Notes: a model not told the origin generated them from the letters alone. Counted from the first letter of the stretch, positions 25,760 through 39,199 are shown. The stretch: DNA of 64,000 nucleotides from Stenopsyche tienmushanensis (GCA_008973525.1 WACJ01000184.1:310001-374000), one strand, 5' to 3'. Made by a program: numbers and translations.

Positions 25760-27379
25760 AAATAGTAGAAAGAAGTACTATTGCATCATGACGATTACCT
25801 TGTATCTTAACACTTGAAACAAAATTATCATTTTGACATAGATTAAATAGGTTTATTTACTTTGAGTCACATCCAAACAACTGAAAGGCTATACGTAAAT
25901 AATATGAATGGATGCATTTTATATTAATAATATTGAGTGGATCAAAATTTATATGAAATTATCATTTTTTGCAAAAATGTGCTGTGATTGGCTTAAGTTT
26001 ATTTGGCATTCAAGCAATCAGCAAAGTGTTAATAAATCTTTCATGGCTGTTAATCAACGATAAATCACGTCTAGGGATTTTTTAATATACTTCAAACGAT
26101 AAATGTTTACTTTTAATCTCATTATGTATCAAAATTCATAAATTATTGAGCTATTTTTAAGATATAATATACGCAAATAGGCGTTCTATTCAGAGCTTTT
26201 GAATCATCAACACTGTTACGCACCTACGCCTCGCACTTAAATAACCTGAAGGTGTGATAACGATCTTATATATTTCTCGTGAATCATTCAAAATTATTTT
26301 TTAAACCCTTTTCAAAGATAATTAAAAAGAAATTTTGCGTTATCAATCATCTTCTTTTGGAAAATATTAACTTTCAAACACCATCAAACTAATTGAGATT
26401 ATTCGCTTTTTAATGTAGAAAAAACTGATTAATCGATTTTTTTTCCTTCCACGGACTATCCAACAATGAGAGTTCTTGTACAACATCGAATTTGCAACTT
26501 AAACCGCAAAAATGAAATATAATTATCCTCAAGAGCATCATCAATCTTCTGCAGACAATAAATTCTCACAGAAGCTCGCAAACTCATTCAGGCAGTAAAT
26601 TCTAGATGGAAACTCATAAATTTAACGATAATGCGTCGATAACTAAAATGAAACTAATTATTTAGCGCCACAATAATATCAAAGCCTTTTTAAAAAATGT
26701 TCTCTTTTATTAACACTAATACACTAATTAACACAAAAGATAGCGACATTGTTATATCGTATGCATATGAAAACAAATCGGCATAATAAGAATTTATGAT
26801 ACTATATAATAATATTAACCCATTTGTTGATATCCTATATATAGGTCAATATTTAAATATAAATTAAGAGATTGTCTACATCGCATCGAATTTATTAGGA
26901 TAACCATTAGCAATGTCGTTTTTTTTATTTCAATGCAATTTAAAATATCCAACGTTATCTGTTGCTTTTTGCCAAATTTATTTAATACCAAAAATGCTCT
27001 TTTCATCAAAAACCAGTGAATTTTTATTGAAATTAGTCTGAATAGGCGATTTTCAACCCTTCTATAGAACCGATCTAATCTTTTAAAAAATGTTCTATAT
27101 AAATAAATTGGTGAAAATCAGATGGTACAAGATCCATATGGTGGATACAATAAGATCAGCATCAGATTGTCTTCGATTGCAGACATCAGTGCTTCTTCAT
27201 CCGCCTGGATGAGCCGTCCACTTCGAAGCTCGTCTTCCAGACTCAAGTCATCAGTTTAAATTTTTGTACATCGTCGTTGGCATTTCCTGATGTCCAATAT
27301 TTCAACCATAAATCTTCGTCGTAGCTTCTGTCGCTTTCTTTTTCTTATGGTATTAAAAACGCTCCGCATTATGGTTTAA
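25757..27379. other. AT-rich stretch, no gene recognised
   Basis: No family resemblance in any frame longer than 60 codons (for example the minus frame 26815-27009). Confidence 0.35.
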
Positions 27380-27710
27380 AATTTACCGTCAAATTGTAAT
27401 TACCGGTAAAACGGTAAAAATCTCTCCCATTACCGGTATATTTAAAGTCTTAAAATAGATACATAAAAAATAGATTAAAATATTAATATGTAAGCAAAAG
27501 TTCAACTTTAAAAATATACAGAAAATGGAACTTGGGTATAAATTATAATAAAAACATACAATTTTTTTGGGTATAATAATTTTTCCGTCATTGATCCATA
27601 TAAAATGCCTGTATCTATTTTTTTTTCACGATAAAACACATTGCGGTAATTACCGGTAATTGCCGGTGGACTTTTGGCTGATTTACCGATTAACCGGTTT
27701 TTTCAGACCG
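27380..27710. repeat. ACCGGT-palindrome-rich element
   Basis: The left part has GTAATTACCGGTAAAACGGT and CATTACCGGTATA. The right part has GCGGTAATTACCGGTAATTG then CCGGT, ending in TTAACCGGTTTTTTCAGACC. The repeated self-complementary TAATTACCGGTAATT words suggest the ends of a short DNA transposon, possibly hAT-related, but the termini are not clear. Confidence 0.4.
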
Positions 27711-28119
27711 ACATACAGATCGAAGAAGACAATTTTAAAAATAATGCATTAATAAAAACGACATTACTTATGGGTACCTCTAATAGATCAACATTATTAT
27801 TTTTTATGAATTCGTATTATTCAATTTTTTATTATATTATTATAATATACAATTGAATCAAAGCTCTTATTTGGTATATTTTCAGAAAGATGGTCATTGA
27901 TTAACGTTTAAAATAAGTATCCAAAACTTGCCCAAATATGAAAGGAGTGCTTATAATTAAATGATATAGAGCTTTTAGTTGATGCGGGCGTTGGCAGATT
28001 TTAGAGATAGCTAGTTTCTCATTTTTGCAATCGTTCTTCATTTTAAAAACAGCAAATCTAGTTTTTAGTATATAATACTAATAAATTGCCTCCTTATAAT
28101 TAGCATCAATGGATTAATC

Positions 28120-28450
28120 ATGGCATAGCAGAATTCCCAGGAGGCTCCCTGCCGGGATGGCCATGCTAACGCATGGGTCCGTTCTTCCATCGAATCATGT
28201 ACAGCCGAATGAATGGGTGGGGGTGGACAAGTGTCGAACGAAAAGACTCTCTAATCTAAGTAACTTTTTATTCAGCGCGAGAGAGATGGATTTGGCTGCG
28301 AAAAGGACGTCCTCCCGCAGCCAAGGTCAACCGCCGGCCCTCTCAACTCTCGCCTTCACCGCGTCTCTTGCGCGTCACCACCCAACAGGCAACGATGAAC
28401 GCGCAAGAAGCCATCCAGAAGACGACGTTAAGAATAAGATTAAGGCAAAT
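28120..28450 (+). other. GC-rich island, possible exon or element
   Basis: An abrupt rise in GC within AT-rich DNA. The plus strand carries a 130-codon frame at 28157-28549 (MAMLTHGSVLPSNHVQPNEW ...) whose first about 95 residues fall in the island, while its tail is AT-derived and looks like chance. No family is recognised on either strand. It could be a short transposon, a first exon, or foreign sequence. Confidence 0.3.
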
Positions 28451-29699
28451 AATCAAAAAGTACTGATGATTATTATGACCATGCTCACAATAATTAAAGT
28501 CGACTGTATTGACTTCAAATATGAAAATTTAGGCCTTTTAAAGAAATAACCGTATTTCTGCCCACATAATGATATAATCTAAATGCATTATATTTCCATA
28601 CTTATTCTATGAGTGATTGTGAATGTTCTGACCTTTACTTTTATATTGCTGAAATCAAGTAGTAATTGATCCATCAAAAAGCCATTTACTCACAGAACTA
28701 ATAATTTCGTAGAATTATATCATCCATTGTTGGGTGTGTATTCTAATAGATATTAAAGTGCGATAACATAGAAAGGGTAGATTTTTAAATTAATTATTAA
28801 AATGAACATCCGAGGGAATATTTGAGAAGCACTTTACCGAAACGTATTTTTAGACTGATTTTATTTTCATAAAGCTCCGCAACTCTTTCCTTGATCAATT
28901 CGATCCGAACTCTATATTTGAATTCAACGAGCCGCTATAAATACTTGCAAAAATAAACCCTTAGCTTTTAGCAATTTACCGAGTGTGTCCAATAAGAATT
29001 ATCAACTTCATGCTCCGGTTTAATTTACATTCTTCTCATGCATTTGCAGAAACATCTCGTCTCAAACTTTGTTATAATGTACATTCTCAGAAACATTCCA
29101 ACTTTGCTATGCAACTATTTTTATTTGAGTCTGCGATGGAGTAACTAACGCAAGGCAACGAATACTCGTATTTAATGAAATTTATTAAATTAATCAGCAA
29201 AAGTTTGTACGTTATCTTGTCTCCTTAGTACTGCGAATACTGCAGTCTTATTAACAAAATTAAATGCATCATCATAATTCGTAACATGAAGCAAGATGCT
29301 ATCCTCAAAACTATCCCTAGCTCGTTTCCATAAAGTTCCTGAACAAGTTTGAATACATTAAATTAAAACTTGTCATTGACCCGAGAAAGTTGCTCATTTA
29401 GAATTGATATGTACTTGTAAATTAAGTCTTTTATGCTCGAGCTGAGTTACATCGCCTAAGTCTTCAACTTACGAACGGAGTATATTTTCAGTTTGCTTCT
29501 TTAGCACACTCGACACTTGTAACACACAAATGCGGATTTATACATACGATTTGTGCTAAAATATATTCAAATAAAAATTATTATATTTATCCATTATTAT
29601 ATCATGACGTCGTTGAAATAATGACGCAAATGCTGTTGTTCAGATGAAAGATCCAATATTATGATCGAATGTACGAGTATGCACAATAATCGATATAAT
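28451..29699. other. AT-rich stretch, no gene recognised
   Basis: Nothing supported. Confidence 0.35.
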
Positions 29700-30400
29700 T
29701 TTCCAATCCCGGGATCCCGGACAGTTTTAGGTGATCATGAATCCAGGGATAAATAAACGTAATCCCGAAAAATTCGAGATTGAAATTTGTATCTAATAGA
29801 AATCGTACACTTCATCAGCACGATGAAGGTTTCTAAACCCATCGAAATCAGGACGCTTGGAAAAGTGGCGTAACTACTAATTGGCGAGCTTAAACGATGC
29901 CTAGCTAAGTGGCAGTAACTGTCTAATCTATGTTTACATATATACAGTACATATTTGTTTTTCAAATTTTTATATTAACCTTTCCCTACCGGTGATGTAT
30001 TTACTACACCTCGACTCTAATAATGGGAATATCGATATGAAATATAATAGATACGGGATTCAGAATTTTTGTATTCATCCGTAATATATTTACGAATCAC
30101 ATCTAAGTATTATAGTATATAAGTATTCATCTGCAGCTCCGGAAATAAATAATTTGTCGGGAAATCGGGAATTTTGCAAGTTTTAGTCCGTGTCTCAGCA
30201 GAAAGAAATTTTATCAATCAGATTGATGGTGTTATACAAAAATGGAGGCTAATGCGATCATCAACACGAACTAGCATTTAAATATCTGATGACGATACCT
30301 CCAACGAGTGTGGAGGCTGAGTTGTGCAATTTCAGCAACAAGTTGCCTGGCTTCCAAAATCAGATCCAGACTAAATGACGAAACCTCTATACTTTTCCGA
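29700..30400 (+). mobile_element. hAT-like repeat family, copy 2
   Basis: It begins with the palindromic CAATCCCGGGATCCCGGACA motif shared with copy 3. Then come CATCAGCACGATGAAGG, GTGGCGTAACTACTAATTGG, the CTACCGGTGATG block, and degenerate remains of the dimerisation domain (AGCATTTAAATATCTGATGA, GTGTGGAGGCTGAG). Stops interrupt all frames. It ends around GACTAAATGACGAAACCTCT. Confidence 0.7.
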
Positions 30401-31189
30401 TACGATTTCCCTTATAAATTATATATATTTTTACTATAAAATCTTGCTGAATATGTTGCGTGATCATATGGTTACACACGTCTATACTTGAGATATGTAT
30501 AACAATATTAATAATAAAAGCATGCAGGAGAAAATTAGATTGCTTTATCCGAAATCTCTTATCATGCTTGTTTTTAAAATTATGTTGTTTTAAAACGCGA
30601 GAATATTATTTTATAAATTTAAAAAAGCCTTTATAATCATCCCACAAAATTATTTAAAATGTACAATTACTAACGTGACGATATGATCACGCAAGCGTTT
30701 TGGAGTTGGAAATTTAATTATTCGCTTCAATATTCATATTTTCAGAATAATGGATGTTGATAAGCTGTTATAATCAAATTCAAGAGCTTAATCGTGGTTT
30801 AGAGCCATGTAAAATATATGAGGAAAGAAATTTCATTGGATGCTTTTGGTTGAAAAATATTCAAAATACGTTTTTTTGTCATATGGTACCAATTGTTTTA
30901 ACCAATAAAAATGAAGGCTTTATAATTCATGGATTTAATAGAATTTGAGGCTGAATGAATCCATTTATCACCGTAAAAAACGATGTTAAACTTCTCTGTG
31001 AAGTATTTTTAGTGAGTATCGAATATGGGGTTAACCAGCCATTAACAGCATTTTTTATAAATTCTTCTTGATTTAAGGCATGATTATCATGTACATTATT
31101 ATTTACGCTATACCCTCAAACTTAATTGAAAATTTATTATCATATTTATTTCAATCAACTTATCTATCCATTGGTAGGTAAATATCTTA
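30401..31189. other. AT-rich stretch containing one MITE
   Basis: Apart from the element at 30458-30692, I see no gene. A plus frame at 30754-30948 has no family resemblance. Confidence 0.35.
30458..30692. mobile_element. 235-bp MITE with GCGTGATCATAT TIRs
   Basis: The left end GCGTGATCATATGGTTACAC and the right end (reverse complement) GCGTGATCATATCGTCACGT form imperfect 20-bp TIRs around an AT-rich core. Related solo ends occur near 15185 (TGTGACCATATGGTAACG) and 16205 (GTAACCATATGATCACAC). The superfamily is not assigned. Confidence 0.55.
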
Positions 31190-31816
31190 AATTTGGAGTA
31201 ATATTCGAATTTTTAACTACTATCTTGTAACTAATATGGCTTATCTGAAATCCACTTATCTGTCAGGACCGTCGCAGCGTGTATGAAGCTTGTACATAAA
31301 TAAATAAACACTGTCGATAGCACACAATATTCGGTCGTGTCTTCAAATAGACATAAACAATACACTTGAAATCGATTCATTATATCATTCTTATATCATT
31401 ATAAGTCGATAAATTTGAGTTAATCATACGATGTACGCAAGATATTCTCTCCGTCTCTATCTCCCATTAACAATCTCCGACCTGCAAGACACTCTCCGAG
31501 CTCAACATGTAAGAATGCTCTTTCTGAATTACTGGAATTCAGACACAACACTGCGTCTTACCTCTTTAAGGGGCTAATATCAAACTTAAAGGACTCAAAC
31601 TTATTAATCACCATTTTCATTTGCATACAAGAATACCACAAAATTACTAAGTAATCATCATTTATTCCATAACATGAATGACTGGACGTACAAACATTCG
31701 ACCGATTTGTGGTAACCTTAGTCAGGCACATAATATAAATAGTATTGAACTCTGTAACGCAATTTATTTATCTTATCATTTTAATACATAAACGTGCTGC
31801 GCTTTGAAAGGGTTAA
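31190..31816 (+). repeat. piggyBac-like TIR element, partial copy
   Basis: It carries CCACTTATCTGTCAGGACCG then TCGCAGCGTGTATGAAGCTT, TAAACACTGTCGATAGCACA, and further in CTCTCCGTCTCTATCTCC, matching the left TIR side of the 4255-5462 element. It closes with GAAAGGGTTAA at 31808-31816, the right-end signature of the family. Confidence 0.6.
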
Positions 31817-31979
31817 GGAACAAAATTAGACGCTGTAAAAACATTTGAGTCATCATCACAGATTGGTCATATGATAAGTATGACAGTTGAAACAGTAAAT
31901 ACGATGCTATTTAAATGAATAAGATACTCGAGATGTGGTCGGCATATCAATCCCAACGAACACTCTCGCTTGTCCAGTC

Positions 31980-32290
31980 AAAATACTTCCAAAAGTCCTA
32001 TTGTACTGTATAGTGATGAAAGAATTTTCATATTGAAATAACTATGGAAGACATTTGAAAGTCCGAAACTATATTATCCGCTATTGGACGTAGACTATCT
32101 CCATGGAAGACTATTCTGAGCAAAGGCTTTTTTATGTGGTGGTGTCCCATTTGCATTCCACATATGGTTAAATTAAATTGGGGAGAATCCATCTGTGGAT
32201 CGAGAAGATCCAATATCTACACTTCGTCAATCCATTGAAGCTCGTATAACACAAGCCGAAAATAAATTGTAGTGGGGCCTTTATTCAAAA
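31980..32290 (+). pseudogene. Possible mariner-type transposase relic
   Basis: The reading LYSDERIF (about 32007-32030) resembles the mariner/Tc1 FSDEKxF motif around the second catalytic Asp. Further on, WGGV-like and EDPISTLRQSIEARITQA readings lie in different frames. Frames are broken and the assignment is weak. Confidence 0.3.
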
Positions 32291-32327
32291 TATCTTCAAT
32301 TTTATTCTGATAAAATAATATGGATTA

Positions 32328-32605
32328 TACAGGATGCAGCAGGGAAACTTCCTTATTTGAAATGCGCACCCTCAAGCGATAATTATTTTGAAAAAAGTAA
32401 AATGACATTCATTCAAAAGAACAAGATTTAAAAATTTTTATTATGTAAATTTAATAACGATCATACAGTGGACGATGAAGGAGCACGCGTTCGCCTTAGA
32501 GGCGTATATTTCAAGCGCCGTTTAATTATCGCCTAATGTAATATATCTTACACTGTTTGTGTAATTCATTTTAAAATTAAAGTATTTTACCTGCTGCAAT
32601 CTTTA
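32328..32605. mobile_element. About 278-bp MITE with GCAGCAGG TIRs
   Basis: The left end TACAGGATGCAGCAGGGAAA and the right end (reverse complement) TAAAGATTGCAGCAGGTAAA form imperfect TIRs next to TA. The core is non-coding. A Tc1/mariner-type origin is likely from the TA target. Confidence 0.55.
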
Positions 32606-32799
32606 TGACAAAATTGTATTTTAGTATCGTCCGATTAAAGAGAAAGAACAAGATCTCTTAAGCATCTGTCACCGCCCGCATCAACTACAAGCTCCATATC
32701 ACAACATAACAAGACAGAAAATTAATCAATATTTCTTAATCAAGTTTTGGATCATATTCTCAGATTATCAACTTTTATCTTATGCAATCATACGATAGC

Positions 32800-33192
32800 A
32801 AATATAATTCGACAAAAGTTTTGCAAGTGTCGGATTGTCCAATTTGTCGGATTATAGAGTACTGCCCCAGACCCCTTGTAGTCCGGAACATTTTGGAAAA
32901 AATACTTGTAATCCGTCTTCTTTTTTTATTATATCCTTATAAAAACAACTATGTTTTCATGACCAATATGGGTTCAGAAATAGATGTATAAAACTTCCTC
33001 CACGTCTGGATGTTTAGCTTTCTTGAAAGTTTGCCTCTTGCCTGGTCCACAATCAATGGTGGAGACGAACTTTTGAATGTTTTTGTATTTTTTACATTGA
33101 CGAAGCTTTACCATATTGTACTTGTATTGGGATGTCGGACTACAGGGGGCGCCAGATTAAATTGGGGTCGGATTATCGCCGATCTACTGTAT
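32800..33192 (-). mobile_element. pogo/Tigger-like short element, copy A
   Basis: The right end read inward is TACAGTAGATCGGCGATAAT with TCCGAC, followed by CTGGCGCCCCCTGTAGTCCG. The left end has TTCGACAAAAGTTTTGCAAG, TGTCGGATTGTCCAATTTG and TCGGATTATAGAGTACTGCC. The 'CAGTAGA..CC..ATTAATCCGAC' style of end is typical of pogo/Tigger termini. It shares its interior (GCCTCTTGCCTGG, CACAATCAATGG) with the copy at 40273 and its left end with the copy at 63611. Confidence 0.6.
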
Positions 33193-34129
33193 TATGAAAA
33201 AATAAATATTTATAATGAAATTTAATCGCTATCTTATCGTTTATAATGTTAGTATTTTAAATAAAATTATAGAATAATCGTATGACAAATTTCTAATATT
33301 TTGCTAAATATAGTTTTGTTTGTGGTGCTTAATGACATGCTAACCTGCAAACGACACCATATGAGTCCAAGAACTAAGCCACTTTACTAACACTTGGTTT
33401 TTATGGCATCGTTCAAAATGCATAATTTAGTTATGCTGCGTGAAAAGGTTGGATTAATTTGTTAATCTGCAATGCTCTTTGTGGTTGTCATTTCAACAGC
33501 AACAAACAAAGAATACATAAAATTAAGCCATGAATACATTATATCAAAATTATACGAATACGTCCAACTTTGCAGGCTTTTCTTTGTTTACATAAACATC
33601 CATTGTAGCCATAAATCGCCTGTCAAACTTCAAACGCCGATTCGAAGGATATTGATTAATAAAAAAAGGCCGTAATACAACACTTCTTTAAGAAGAAAAC
33701 GACACGATTGACCCACATTTATACGTAGGGATTTATCAAAATTTCTTCATAGCAAAGTTGCGTTACGTTTTTCCTCAGCTATTCCCGTTGATTTCATGCG
33801 GGGTTTTTCCTCTAAACCCAATGCTAAAATATTATTTCATCTGGAATTGCGCCAAAATACCAAAGCGGTTAAAACATGAATACATTGGCAACGTTTATAA
33901 TTGGATTCACACAAATTGTGCGTGTATTCATATTTATTTATGTGTCGTTGTGTAAACAAATAAATATATACTCATTAGTGAGCAATGTGCCGTGGATCCT
34001 TGAACTTCAACATCTTACTTCATCGCCATATTGTCTTACATGAGATGCATAAGATTGAAGATCAACGATACTTCAAATAAGATTGTCATATATCATATAC
34101 GCAGTGAGACCTGGTTAAGCACTTAGGAT
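33193..34129. other. AT-rich stretch, no gene recognised
   Basis: Nothing supported. Confidence 0.35.
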
Positions 34130-34860
34130 TAGGGGATCCAATCCCGGGATCCTGGACAGTTTTAGCTGCTCATGTATCCCGGGATTAGTAAACGTAATCC
34201 TGAAAATTTTGGGATTGAATTTTTTATCGAACAGGAATCGTACGCCTCACCAGCACGATGAAGGCTGCTAAATCGAGACATTCCCGCCGAAATCTGGACG
34301 CTTGAAAACAGTGGCGTAACTACTAATTGGCAAGCTTAGGCGGCGCCTAAGAGCAGTAACTGTCTAACCTATGTATACATACATACAGCAAATATATGTT
34401 TTTCAAATTGTTATATCAACTTTTCCCTACCGGTGATGTATTTACTACACCTCGACTCTGATAATGGGAATATCGATATGAAATATAATAGATACGGGGT
34501 TCAGAATTTTTGTATTCCTCCGTAATATAATTACGAATCACATCAAAGTATTATAGTATATAAGTATTCATCTGTATCGACGGAAATAAATAATTTGTTG
34601 GGAAATCGGGAATTTTGCGAGTTTAAAAAATAAAATTGTTACGCCTTTAAGTTATTTTTATGTAAAACAAATGGACTTCTTAGTAATTTTTGATCAAATT
34701 TATTAATGTAATTTCTTAAACTATTGAAAATCCCAGTCCCGGGATCCCGGGACTGATCCCGGGATGGTCTAATGCAATCCCGAAGTCCCGGGATCGAAAA
34801 TGTAAGAATCATTAGTAGTGTGTCCGTCTGCGTCGCATATATCATACACACGCTATGCGC
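34130..34860 (+). mobile_element. hAT-like repeat family, copy 3, with CCCGGGATC palindromes
   Basis: It starts with CCAATCCCGGGATCCTGGAC, then the shared CAGCACGATGAAGGCTGC, CAGTGGCGTAACTACTAATT and CTACCGGTGATGTATTTACT blocks up to 34625. The distal part (34640-34700) reads on the minus strand NKFDQKLLRSPFV, matched by a plus-strand reading in copy 4 at about 42370-42425, so the family's other end is also preserved. At 34735-34795 several overlapping GGGATCCCGGG-type palindromes occur. No functional frame. Confidence 0.65.
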
Positions 34861-36689
34861 ATGCGCTGTGTGTGGCTATATATAGCATAAAGCAACCATT
34901 ATACCAGTAGCAAGCCTATTTTATTATATATTACGCAAACACGGCTTTACCTTTGCATAAAAAATAGAAAAAATTAATGCATATAATCTATTTTTCTTAG
35001 GAGTTCAGAAACATTTGTTTTTATATTAATTTGCATACTAACATATATTACTGGATTTTCTTGATTATGAAGTCATCGAAGAACTAAATTTTATTTTTAA
35101 AAAATGTAGCAAGCTCTTCGAGTTCTTCGTTTTCAGAATGACTATTATAAGTTCTACATGAATGCGTTGTTCAACCAGTTCTTAACGATAGAAACTCACA
35201 GTAAGCCCTCAAAACCCTACTCATCTTCATCTCCTAGTCCTGTTGAATCGGTTATGTTGAGAACTTGGCTAATGATAAATTCTTCTTGTTAAGAACCCTA
35301 AGATACCTTCTAATGTAGCCGTTTCAGTATTCTGTTTTTCCAAAGGTGCATAATTAATACTTTATTTTTATCGTCCGTTTTATCAATAAGGTATTTTATA
35401 CGTGCGATGAAAATAATATACCTTGAAATTTGATGACTCCCTGAAATTGAGAGTTTTTCAGTTCTCAAATGTTGAAACCATGAGGTATAATCGAGATGTC
35501 ATGGACATGGTATCTGTTGGGCAGATTATATAGCATACAAAGTCCCTCGGACTGTCTTGGATTAGAAACCGAGTGGCAACAGACCTGTTGGAAGACCTCA
35601 TCTACATAAGGATAATCAGGTCGATAAAAATGCTGCACTTTTGGGCCTAGAAGAATGTAGGACGTAGTCTTAGGATACACGGGAATATGGGAATACATTT
35701 TCAGTAGCCGAAGCTCTATTATAGGACTATATGAGCCATTTAACATTTAAGATAAGTAAATCTTAGAAAATTGAGTCTTGGCCATTGAAAGAACGAATAG
35801 GGAAAGAAAACTATTTGGTGGCTTTGTGTAGAAATATATTATCTAGAATATTGATATAAGATATTGTCAACAGATTATGTGACAAGTCAATAGGATGAAT
35901 AATAGGATGAAAACTATCATAAAATATCTTAAATAACCCAAGAAATAACTAGTTCTTGATTTAAATAAATTTGTTGATCTTCTGTAAACAGGAAATATTG
36001 AAATGGGGGATAAAAACCACAATCACACCCCCCCAAACCTAAATATTATTAAGTGAAATATTTATTATTGCCAGACATTTTATCAAAGAGGACATATTTA
36101 TGTTTCCATACATAGGCCTTTGACAAATTCAAATCCCTTTTCGGATCGAATTGTAACAGGAGACAAAAAAGGGTTCAGGAACAGCGCTCAAAGAAAATGA
36201 CAGCGGTTCAATCATGGATAATCCACTCTTTCTACTCTCCAAATAGAAATTAGATCTGGCCATATCATAAATTTAAGCAGTGTTTGTCTGCCATAACGTA
36301 TTTGGAACGGTCAAATTATATCGCCGACTTGACATTTGCCCCTCGTCTTCCCATTTTTTCAATATCAAATTTGCTACAATGATTAAATTGGGATAAGTTC
36401 GCATGATAAAAGAATGCTTTAATATTTCAACATGGATACCATAACTTATTACAAATAAAGTCCATGTTCATAGCTAAAATTTGGATTTATCATATTATCT
36501 TAATAAAAGGAAATACATAGGAATTTATAACAATATTTGTTTTTTTGTAGAGAGAGCCGAAGAGCTGGGATCCAAAAACATATGCATACGTGTCTCAAAG
36601 ACCGCCTTAACCACTGTATTGCGCGTATATCTTTTTATCAGACCAACATGCGCCAATCTATACAATATTTTTACTGTGCTTATGTTATT
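34861..36689. other. Unannotated stretch
   Basis: A CTATATATAG palindrome with TATA-box look lies at about 34876-34888, next to the hAT-like repeat, and may belong to its promoter side. The minus frame 35465-35746 (93 codons) has no family resemblance. Nothing else is supported. Confidence 0.3.
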
Positions 36690-36860
36690 TCTGTTAATAT
36701 AAACAGTAAGTTGATAAAGTTTTATTACAATAGGATGAACGGTATGGAAGCGCATTAAATACGAACAAACAAACATTGATTTTTATATATTAGACTATGC
36801 CTATGTTATTCGCACAATCTTTAGCAATAAATGGACGAAGTTTTATCGCAATCGTATTTT
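36690..36860 (+). repeat. Unclassified interspersed repeat (CGAACGATATG family), fragment
   Basis: It carries AAGTTGATAAAGTTTTATTA, GGATGAACGGTATGGAAGCG, TTTTTATATATTAGACTATG and ATTTTTGTTTCAG-like blocks. It matches 58840-59040, 61430-61556, 62620-62830 and 57610-57700. Confidence 0.55.
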
Positions 36861-39199
36861 TGTTTCAGAATATTTCATTTTTTTATATGGGAAATTACGA
36901 CATCACTTTTGGTATTATCCAATAATAACGAATTCCGTTTGAGATAACTTTTATTAAAAGTGTATAATATTTCAATCCTGAATTTCTTTCATCGCTGAAA
37001 GTATTAATACAAAAGAAACGTCGCTCGTTGACATGTAAATAGCCTTTATCATTCACTACGAGATGAATCCTCCCAGGAAAAAAGATATATTCGGTAAAAG
37101 CTCCTGAAGAAGATTACAAATGTTATCGTGAAGGTTTGAAATACGGACCCCAATTTGTCAACTTGACTCAATCAAGATTGTTCTGAAGGAATCATCTCAG
37201 TGTTCCTTTTAACCGGATGGAAGGCTGCAAAATGAAAATGCTTCACACACCGAAAAATGTTAATATTTCTGGATCCATGATCGAGTTAGGGCAAAAACTG
37301 TCAAGCATTTCAGCCGAAAATACAACAGAATTTTAATGTAAATTCTCGAAATATTTTTATTATAATAAATAATACTGAATTACTTCCATATATACATTTT
37401 ACAGTCGTGATTTGTTACTTATATCATACATTTGTACCATTCAATAATATGATTTCCAAACGAAGCAGCAGTGAATGAATGCAGATGAATTTGTGTTCAA
37501 TTGACGTCATATATCCAGTAAATTACATATTTCAATTACAAAATAAATCATTTTTACACAACAGAGAGTATAAAAATACGAATAAACTTTCGACGCAGCC
37601 CAATATAATTAAAAATGTGATCTGGGTCGTCTGAGTCAGTATCATATTTTTACTTGTGATATTCCGAGCACTTTGCCGATTTAACTTTCCTGCAGTGACA
37701 TATTGCAACATGTTTTTAAATTTTTGCATCATAAATTGCACCTTAATAATAAGAATGCTAATATTATGGCAATATTTATAATTAAAAATTAAAAAAGACC
37801 GATCAACCTGTCGAACGAAGTGTTAACCCAATGCAACTTGACTGTCACAGATATCAAAGACCTATTTTTGGGAACATGAATAGTTCATTTGTTAACCTAT
37901 TCAGATCCATCAGCTCGGGGAAAGCCCATTGAATATGCATATCGGTAATTGTCAATTCAATCCCAAACAATAGCGAAACCCAAAGCCTTTTTGGACATCA
38001 AATTTGCAATTTTTCAGTATAAAAAAATATTTTTCTTTTTTTTTGGCAAAATTTCGATTTTATTGCATTCCGATTAAATTAAATAAAACTCCATATAATC
38101 TATAAAAATCATATTAAGATTTGTTGTTACATTTCCGGATATGTATTAAAATATCAATGTAATTTAAGAATAAAAATTATTAAAGCAAATGAAACATAAA
38201 TATTTTAGTTACCTGTTATACATACTACTGCAGTAATATAGAATATTAAATAATGGCACCAATTCATCTTTAACATATTTGTATGTGAAATCTTCAGTTC
38301 AACATCAAAGTTCGTCAAGCAGCTTAGATTTCTTCGATTTGGCTAGGAAATTATTTTTATGCGAATTACGCCACTGTCATTGTATCTGGACGCTATTTAC
38401 ATATATATAAATCACTCTGTTTTATGTAAAATTTGTCACATATTCACTGCTAAACGGGTCATTTAACTTATTATGAAGCGAAAATGATATTTTATTCATG
38501 AATGTACATTCGTAAAATGTTGAATATATTTGTGGAATAAATGCGATATTTGCATTTATCGCGTTTTTCAGCAACAAAAGGGGAGAATTTTAATTTTTCA
38601 GCGTTCGAATTTACGTGCGCGGATCTATTTGCATTTTATACGCGATGCATGTGATTATTTTATATGTAATTTGTAATAATCAAATGTACGCTCGAATTAC
38701 ATTACATGTGATTCTGATTAACATGTTGATAAAATTAATGATGCTTTGTTAAAGAAAATACAAATCAAAATGAATTATAATGCTTTCCGGCCAATACATT
38801 TTTGTTCGTTTTGTTGTACGTCGCTTATAGAATGCGTTGGTTTCCGATTTTAAATGAAAATAATGGGGTAAATATGCTCCAATTTAATATTTTTAAAATG
38901 TGACTGTAAAAAATTCAATCGGTTCATATGTTGGAAAATATGCATAAATTGATATTTAAATGGCACTCTTCACTTGTATTTATTTCAAAATATATTTTTA
39001 CAAAGATATGCTATTTTTGGACGATCAAAAACAAATATCAAAAGTGCAGCTTTTATGGACGTTTTTTAACGGATTAAGTTCGGCGATCGGGTCGTTTATC
39101 AAAAAAAAGCATACGCGATTTGAACTGTCAAAACAAATATTATTTTCGAAGGCGCCCGCAAGTTTGCAAACGACGAAAAATCTACCGATGCATTGCAGT
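36861..39199. other. AT-rich stretch, no gene recognised
   Basis: Nothing supported. The plus frame 38960-39226 runs into the CpG-rich island and has no family resemblance. Confidence 0.35.

Noticed and set aside
36525..36776. Three overlapping frames of 73-83 codons
   Set aside because: On both strands over an interspersed repeat; no motif.
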